The notes under the pieces were generated by a model that saw only the letters and a list, made by a program, of their open reading frames with translations, was not told where the DNA came from and made no database searches. Made by a program: the position numbers and the translations under genes. DNA of 10,506 nucleotides from an uncultured Eubacterium sp. (lineage in GTDB: Bacteria > Bacillota > Clostridia > Lachnospirales > Lachnospiraceae): contig CAMKHH010000015.1 of assembly GCA_946412445.1 (NCBI GenBank), forward strand, positions 1 to 10,506, given 5' to 3'. Numbering within the stretch: position 1 is the first letter of the stretch; each line of letters opens with the position of its first letter. Below, one piece after another: positions 6,122-10,506 of the stretch.

Positions 6122-8221
6122 ATGAGCATGGTACATAGAAAAATAAAGTATCCAGGAAATAAGAATAGTTTCCGCTGGCTGGCAGTCGTTCTCGTTTTCT
6201 TTTTGCTGGTCTCTATCTTGCCGGCTTCAGGACTTACGGCCGAGGCAGCAAATACCGCCGGTGAAGAAGATGCCCTCGCATACTCTGAGGAATCTGTGAC
6301 GCAGATTGCCGGAGCTGCAGGTACAGAGCCTTCCGAATCTCCGCCACCTGCATCGCCGGTGACGGAAGGGGAAGATGAGAAAAGCAATCATGTCCTCATT
6401 CTTTCTTTCGATGAGCTGGATTCCCTCTATGCAGAGGAGCTGGCTGTAGCAACAGGTACCGACCTTGCCAACTTATCATTGCCTGCCGAATTAGGTGCTG
6501 TGGTGGAAAGGGATGGGTCTGCCGCTTCTGAAAAGGTTCCGGTAACCTGGATATCGAACCCTGACTACGATGGGAATGTCACAGGCAGCTATCTGGTCAC
6601 ACCGGTTTTAGAAGAAGGCTATACACTGGCAGAGGGTGTGGAGCTGCCGCACGTTGCAGTCAGGGTAATAGACTCGGAGGGGCTGATCCAACCGTTTGCC
6701 GGAGGAACAGTCATTATTAACGGCTCCATGAGTGAAGCACAGATTCAAACTGCAATCCAGAATGAATTAAGCAGCTATAGCTCCGTAATAGTTCTCGGCG
6801 CAAAGACGAATGCGGCGGCAGAGTTGTCCCTGACAATTCCGCAGGGGAAGAAAGTGATTTGGAAAGCAAAGTATGAATCGGGCCCGGCTTTATCGGGTGC
6901 AATGCTTATGCTTCCGAACTTTTCAGGAACATTTGAAGTAAGCGCGGGCGGCAGCATTGTGGGGAATCACAGCGGCGCGGCTATCAATATGAATGGAAAT
7001 ACTTTCTCCGGGCATGTTGTTGTCAACGGAGGAACCGTCACGGCGAATGGTCTGGGGATTTACACCAATGGAGCAAGCGTTACGGTCAGTGGCGGGGGCA
7101 GTGTTGCTTCGCAGAATTCACAGGCCATTTTTCTTGTCCCGGCCGTTAATCCCACAAGTATTACGGTCAGTGGAGGCACAGTGAGTTCCGCTTCCTCCGG
7201 GGCGATTCGGGTCATAGGAGTTAACGCTCAGGTAACGGTCAGTGGAACCGGAGAAGTGATTGCAGCAACGGGAAGCACCATCCAAAGTACCGGAAATGTT
7301 ACGGTTCAGGACAGTGGTAAGGTGATGAACACAGGGAGCGGCAGTGCAATCAGTGCGAAAGATATTCTGGTCAGCGGCGGCCTGGTCTTTGCCTCTGCCG
7401 GAGGGATAAGCGGTACGGGAAATGTTGTGAGTCCTTCCGGCACTTTTTCGGTCACAGGGGACGGAGTGGTGATCGGCTGGGATGAGGACCAGGGTGTACG
7501 CCAGTACCTGCAGTATAAAAAGAAGGATATTTCGCTGAGGACCAGTGAAGATACTGCTGCTGCGGCCAGAGCTTACTGGGATTTTGGCTCCGGTCACGGC
7601 TCCGCTATGGATGGTATTGCTTATAGTAACGGCGCCAACAGCGGCTTCATTCCGCTGCCTGTTACACTGATTAATATGGTATCGGTTACCTTATCGAAAG
7701 AAATTGAAGGAACATATGCCAATATGCAGGAGCAATTCACCTTTAAACTGATATTTACGAACAGCTCCGACGGCTCACCGGTTACAACCCGACCGGTCTT
7801 CACCTACACCGGCGGAACACTTCCCGGCACAGGTGCAGCAGCTCCGCCAGGCGTCTCCATCACCCTTGATGAGAGCGGTACAGCAACCGTTACTCTGGGG
7901 CATGGGCAGACGATCATTCTGGCGGTTCCGCTGGGATACGGACTGGAGGTTCAGGAGCTTCTGCCTCAGGGCAGCATGTATACACCGTCTGTTCAGACCG
8001 ATATAGGGGGTGTGGAGGACAGTATAACAGGTGCTCCGACAATCGGCTCGCAGGAAATCGACGATAACGCAGTCATAGCCTATGTCAATCGGTTTGAAGA
8101 GATTGTTCCGACCGGCATAACACCGGGGGCGGATACGATATGGATTCTGCTTCTTTCCGCAGGACTTCTGGCCTTGACAGCTGCCGTGCCGGAAGTAATC
8201 CGCAGACACAGACGGGGGTGA
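6122..8221 (+). CDS. Accessory/tip pilin with beta-helix repeats and PTG-type sorting signal
   Basis: Large secreted, wall- or pilus-linked surface protein of 699 aa. A basic N-terminus and hydrophobic segment (about 17-37) form a signal peptide, probably cleaved after AEA at 42. Residues about 87-184 resemble a bacterial Ig-like domain. About 195-450 is a low-complexity repeat region with VTVSGG-like rungs every 22-27 residues, as in pectate-lyase-like beta-helix adhesins. A conserved WDEDQG...GFIPLPVT linker follows. The last domain (about 515-660) resembles the second Spy0128 pilin domain, with a candidate isopeptide triad Lys526 (LSKEIEG), Glu612 and Asn656 (YVNRF). The protein ends with IVPTGI (661-666), a hydrophobic span and RRHRRG. 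There is no cysteine. The position first in the operon, before SipA and the major pilin, matches the Cpa adhesin of streptococcal FCT loci. The TTG at 6098 is rejected as start because it lies before the ribosome binding site; ATG 6128 is an alternative. Confidence 0.85.
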   Translation: MSMVHRKIKYPGNKNSFRWLAVVLVFFLLVSILPASGLTAEAANTAGEEDALAYSEESVTQIAGAAGTEPSESPPPASPVTEGEDEKSNHVLILSFDELDSLYAEELAVATGTDLANLSLPAELGAVVERDGSAASEKVPVTWISNPDYDGNVTGSYLVTPVLEEGYTLAEGVELPHVAVRVIDSEGLIQPFAGGTVIINGSMSEAQIQTAIQNELSSYSSVIVLGAKTNAAAELSLTIPQGKKVIWKAKYESGPALSGAMLMLPNFSGTFEVSAGGSIVGNHSGAAINMNGNTFSGHVVVNGGTVTANGLGIYTNGASVTVSGGGSVASQNSQAIFLVPAVNPTSITVSGGTVSSASSGAIRVIGVNAQVTVSGTGEVIAATGSTIQSTGNVTVQDSGKVMNTGSGSAISAKDILVSGGLVFASAGGISGTGNVVSPSGTFSVTGDGVVIGWDEDQGVRQYLQYKKKDISLRTSEDTAAAARAYWDFGSGHGSAMDGIAYSNGANSGFIPLPVTLINMVSVTLSKEIEGTYANMQEQFTFKLIFTNSSDGSPVTTRPVFTYTGGTLPGTGAAAPPGVSITLDESGTATVTLGHGQTIILAVPLGYGLEVQELLPQGSMYTPSVQTDIGGVEDSITGAPTIGSQEIDDNAVIAYVNRFEEIVPTGITPGADTIWILLLSAGLLALTAAVPEVIRRHRRG
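6932..7480 (+). repeat. Protein-coding beta-helix repeat array in the accessory pilin
   Basis: Eight degenerate units starting near 6932, 7013, 7079, 7157, 7226, 7295, 7364 and 7442 encode a beta strand of the type V-T-V-S-G-G followed by a variable turn. Spacing is 22-27 codons and three consecutive units are exactly 69 nt apart. At DNA level the core ACGGTCAGTGG recurs at three of them. The pattern is that of right-handed parallel beta-helix rungs; the boundaries are approximate. Confidence 0.65.
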
Positions 8222-8225
8222 GCTT

Positions 8226-8750
8226 ATGAGTGATGTACCGATGCAGCGGCCGCGGGCACCTACGGTGCTTTGGGAGCTGTTACTGCTGATGATAAAAATT
8301 GCAGCGATTGTATGTGCCCTTCTGTTGATTTTTACCTTTATTTTCGGGATGTTCCGCAACACTGATCCGGATATGTCGCCGGCGGTGGCAGACGGGGATC
8401 TGGTGTTCTTCTATCGCCTGGATAAGAACTATGCCTCACAGGATACGCTCGTTTTGAAGGTCAAGGGGCAAAAGCAGGTACGCCGTGTGGTGGCTGCAGC
8501 AGGCGATACGGTGGATATTACAGAAGATGGGCTGATCGTCAACGGTGCAGTCCAACAGGAAATGAAGATTTACGTTCCTACCCGGCCCTATGAAGAGGGA
8601 GTCCGTTTTCCGCTTACGCTTAAGGAGGGGCAGGTATTCGTGCTTGGCGATAACAGGACGAATGCCACGGACAGCCGTGTATACGGCGTGGTAGAGAACA
8701 GGGATACTTTAGGTAAGGTGATGGCTATCCTGCGGCGCAGGGGGATATAG
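8226..8750 (+). CDS. sipA: SipA-like signal peptidase I homologue lacking the catalytic dyad
   Basis: A 174-aa protein of the type I signal peptidase (S26) fold with one N-terminal membrane segment (about 14-42). The box that normally reads SMxPT is D49-M-S-P-A, so Asp replaces the nucleophilic Ser. In the box that normally reads KRVVG, the sequence is R86-R-V-V-A, so Arg replaces the general-base Lys. The GD at 57-58, GDTVDI and the LGDNRTNATDSRVYG box (140-154) are kept. S. pyogenes SipA, as I recall, likewise has Asp and Gly at these positions and is needed for pilus polymerisation as an accessory factor rather than a protease. The location between the two pilin genes is the same as in FCT loci. 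The gene starts 4 nt after the preceding stop with a GGGGGTGAG site upstream. An automatic annotation would probably call it signal peptidase I; I consider an assembly chaperone more likely. Confidence 0.85.
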   Translation: MSDVPMQRPRAPTVLWELLLLMIKIAAIVCALLLIFTFIFGMFRNTDPDMSPAVADGDLVFFYRLDKNYASQDTLVLKVKGQKQVRRVVAAAGDTVDITEDGLIVNGAVQQEMKIYVPTRPYEEGVRFPLTLKEGQVFVLGDNRTNATDSRVYGVVENRDTLGKVMAILRRRGI

Positions 8751-8795
8751 CACAGACAATACCTTCTCACATCATATTATATGGAGGAATTCAAA

Positions 8796-10031
8796 ATGAA
8801 ACTCACAAAAAAACACGCATTCCCTAAGGCGTTTTTTGCGCTGACACTCGCCCTCACTATGTGTCTGGGCGGCCTGACTACCGTATTTGCAGCCGGTGAC
8901 CCTGTTGAGGGAAACGAAGCAACCATTAAAAAGGTACTGCAGATGCCGGAAGGCACTTCTACACCGGCAGCAACGTTTACATTCCACTTCGAGAAGAAAA
9001 GCTACAACGACAATGCGGCCGACAAGGCGAAACTACCGACCATCACCGACAAGAACATTTCTTTTTTAACATCGGAGAACGGTTCTACCAGCAATGGTCT
9101 GAAAATCGTATCAAAGGAATCGGCAGACTTCTTTAGTGGCATCTCATTTCCAAATGCAGGAGTCTATACTTATACATTGACAGAAACATCGGGGACATAC
9201 GGTGGGACAGAGCTGCATCATATGGACTATTCCGGTGCAGAGTATGAGATTAGAGCTTATGTAGAGAATGGTGCAGGCGGGCCTGAGCTGAAAAAAATCA
9301 GTGCGGTTATTGTAAAAAAGGACGGTTCCCATGACGGCACCGTGAATGTCGGGGATAAGGTGAATCCGACCCCTGGTCAAAGTACCCTTGTATTTACGAA
9401 TAGCTATACGAAGACTCCGGGCGGTGGTTCTCCATCTGATGGTGCGCTTGCCATCAGCAAAACAGTTGCGGGCAGCATGGGCGACCAGACAAAATACTTC
9501 CCCTTTACCGTGAAAACAAAAGCTGCGGGAACCCAGAGTGGTACAGTGACCTATAAAGCGTATCTCATGGAAAACAGTTCTGTTATTACACCTGCTGCCG
9601 AAAACGGTACATTTACAACCGGAACTGACGGATCAGGAACCTATATTAAAGTGACAGCCGGGACCGATCTTTCCATTAACCTGAAGCATGGACAGAGTCT
9701 GGTATTTACGGATCTTCCGGTTGGTGCCTCTTTTGAGGCCGAAGAAGATGCGGTCCCCAATTATGCGCCCAGCGTTGTCCTGACGGTCAATGACAATTCT
9801 GTCACCGTCCCCGGCGGTACAGTAGGTACATCACTGTCTACCAGTGAACAAATGATTGGCGAAAAGGAGAACAGTGCGGCATTCACCAATACGTTTGATA
9901 CCTCCATCACGCCTACGGGTATTTCCATGAACGATCTGCCGTTTATTATGATGATCGCACTGGCAGCCGGAGCATTGGTGCTGTTTGTGGTCGTTAAATC
10001 CCGCAAAAAAGCCGATGCGTTCAGACGCTGA
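8796..10031 (+). CDS. Major pilin, Spy0128/FctA-like, with two isopeptide domains
   Basis: Predicted backbone subunit of a covalent pilus, 411 aa. The signal peptide runs to about Ala33 (TVFAA). Domain 1 (about 40-204) has Lys46 (IKKVL), Glu130 (YTLTE) and Asn202 (FTNSY). Domain 2 (about 215-367) has Lys222 (ISKTVAG), Glu317 and Asn365 (FTNTF). Both sets match the Lys-Glu-Asn triads that form internal isopeptide bonds in Spy0128. Lys188 (GDKVN) is a candidate intersubunit linkage lysine by position before the Asn202 strand. A PGGGSP-type linker separates the domains. The sorting signal is ITPTGI (371-376), then a membrane span and KSRKK. The mature protein has no cysteine. The start is ATG 8796, 8 nt after GGAGG; the ATG at 8781 lies before that site. 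The sortase gene begins within its last 17 bp. Confidence 0.9.
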   Translation: MKLTKKHAFPKAFFALTLALTMCLGGLTTVFAAGDPVEGNEATIKKVLQMPEGTSTPAATFTFHFEKKSYNDNAADKAKLPTITDKNISFLTSENGSTSNGLKIVSKESADFFSGISFPNAGVYTYTLTETSGTYGGTELHHMDYSGAEYEIRAYVENGAGGPELKKISAVIVKKDGSHDGTVNVGDKVNPTPGQSTLVFTNSYTKTPGGGSPSDGALAISKTVAGSMGDQTKYFPFTVKTKAAGTQSGTVTYKAYLMENSSVITPAAENGTFTTGTDGSGTYIKVTAGTDLSINLKHGQSLVFTDLPVGASFEAEEDAVPNYAPSVVLTVNDNSVTVPGGTVGTSLSTSEQMIGEKENSAAFTNTFDTSITPTGISMNDLPFIMMIALAAGALVLFVVVKSRKKADAFRR

Positions 10032-10506
10032 GAAGATTGCAGGAAAAGCAATCCATGCAGCAAATGGCATCGTAAATCTTATGGTGTTGGGCATAATCCT
10101 GTTGTTCATCGCATTCAGCGGTTATGCCCTGTGGGATTCCAGGCAGCTTTATAATGCGGCGGATTCCGCGCAGTATGAGATTTATAAGCCGGAGGTTGGG
10201 AAGGAGACAGAATCCTTTGAGGAGCTTCGGGGAATGAATGAGGAGGTCTTTGCCTGGCTCACGGTTTATGGTACGAACATTGACTATCCGGTGACGCAGG
10301 GCGGGGATAACGCAAAGTATATCAATACGAATGCCTATGGGGAGTACTCCCTTGCAGGCTCCATCTTCCTGGATTACCGGAACCATGCGGATTTTCAGGA
10401 TTTCAACAGCATTCTCTATGGGCACCATATGGAAAGACAGGAGATGTTCGGGGAAATTGGCTATTTCGGAGACAAGGACTATTTTGACAGCCATCCGTAT
10501 GGGAAC
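10015..10506 (+). CDS. srtB: Class B sortase, N-terminal part (3' end cut)
   Basis: Membrane-anchored transpeptidase expected to cleave the PTG signals of the two pilins and polymerise them. The window holds the first 164 residues. An N-terminal membrane segment spans about 19-40 (VNLMVLGIILLFIAF), followed by the class B block NEEVFAWLTVYGTNIDYPV (75-93), the KYINTNAYGEYSLAGSIFLD stretch (101-120) and the active-site histidine region LYGHHM (134-139, His137 as catalytic residue). The catalytic Cys (TLxTC) and Arg would lie beyond the right edge. The start ATG 10015 overlaps the pilin end by 17 bp and has only a weak purine tract upstream, so translation probably depends on coupling to the pilin gene. 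ATG 10081 is internal to the membrane segment and less likely. S. pyogenes FCT pili are also built by a class B-type sortase. Confidence 0.88.
   Translation, partial: MRSDAEKIAGKAIHAANGIVNLMVLGIILLFIAFSGYALWDSRQLYNAADSAQYEIYKPEVGKETESFEELRGMNEEVFAWLTVYGTNIDYPVTQGGDNAKYINTNAYGEYSLAGSIFLDYRNHADFQDFNSILYGHHMERQEMFGEIGYFGDKDYFDSHPYGN

Noticed and set aside
5932..6387. Minus-strand reading frame across the TetR/pilus spacer and the pilin start
   Set aside because: It covers the promoter region and the antisense of the signal peptide, with a low-complexity Ser/Ala-rich product and no ribosome binding site or family resemblance.
6932..7480. Possible CRISPR or tandem DNA repeat array
   Set aside because: Units are degenerate at DNA level, of unequal length and in frame with a continuous protein; they are beta-helix rungs.
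7118..7597. Minus-strand reading frame inside the accessory pilin
   Set aside because: It is antisense to a repetitive beta-helix coding region; the long open frame follows from repeat composition and not from a real gene.
8226..8750. Active type I signal peptidase
   Set aside because: The catalytic Ser and Lys positions are Asp49 and Arg86, so an active housekeeping enzyme is unlikely.

Overview
The window looks like chromosomal DNA of a low-to-mid GC Gram-positive bacterium, most likely a gut-type Clostridia/Lachnospiraceae member. The reasons are strong AGGAGG-type ribosome binding sites, a lipoprotein solute-binding protein, cell-wall sorting signals, a class B sortase and tightly packed operons. 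The species assignment is inference.

Left part (1-3278, + strand): the distal end of a peptide/nickel-type (Opp/Dpp/Nik) ABC importer operon. It holds a solute-binding lipoprotein whose true start lies off the left edge, followed by two ATPases. The permease genes are not in the window and are probably upstream. Convergent with it, and overlapping it tail to tail by 40 bp, is a zinc-dependent aspartoacylase/succinylglutamate-desuccinylase-type hydrolase (3239-4210, -). A divergent spacer then leads to a GNAT acetyltransferase (about 4332-4868, +).

Middle part (4804-5969, - strand): a compact three-gene operon of a TetR-type regulator, a small zinc-ribbon protein and a lone TfoX C-terminal-domain protein. 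It is read from a consensus promoter (TTGACA, 17 bp, TATAAT) with a palindromic candidate operator at the transcription start. Its last gene overlaps the tail of the acetyltransferase by 65 bp.

Right part (6122-10506, + strand, cut by the edge): a sortase-assembled pilus operon. In order it encodes a large accessory/tip pilin with a beta-helix repeat region, a SipA-like signal-peptidase homologue that has lost the catalytic Ser and Lys, a two-domain Spy0128/FctA-like major pilin with intramolecular isopeptide triads, and a class B sortase (N-terminal part only). Both pilins end in a PTG-type sorting signal (VPTGI and TPTGI) instead of LPXTG. The gene order and the inactive SipA match the Streptococcus pyogenes FCT pilus locus (cpa-sipA-fctA-srtC). 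The accessory subunit is different: it has no cysteine, so it cannot carry the Cpa-type thioester. This pilus operon is the most interesting content of the window. Upstream of it lies a phased array of GTAC-centred repeats that may be its control region.
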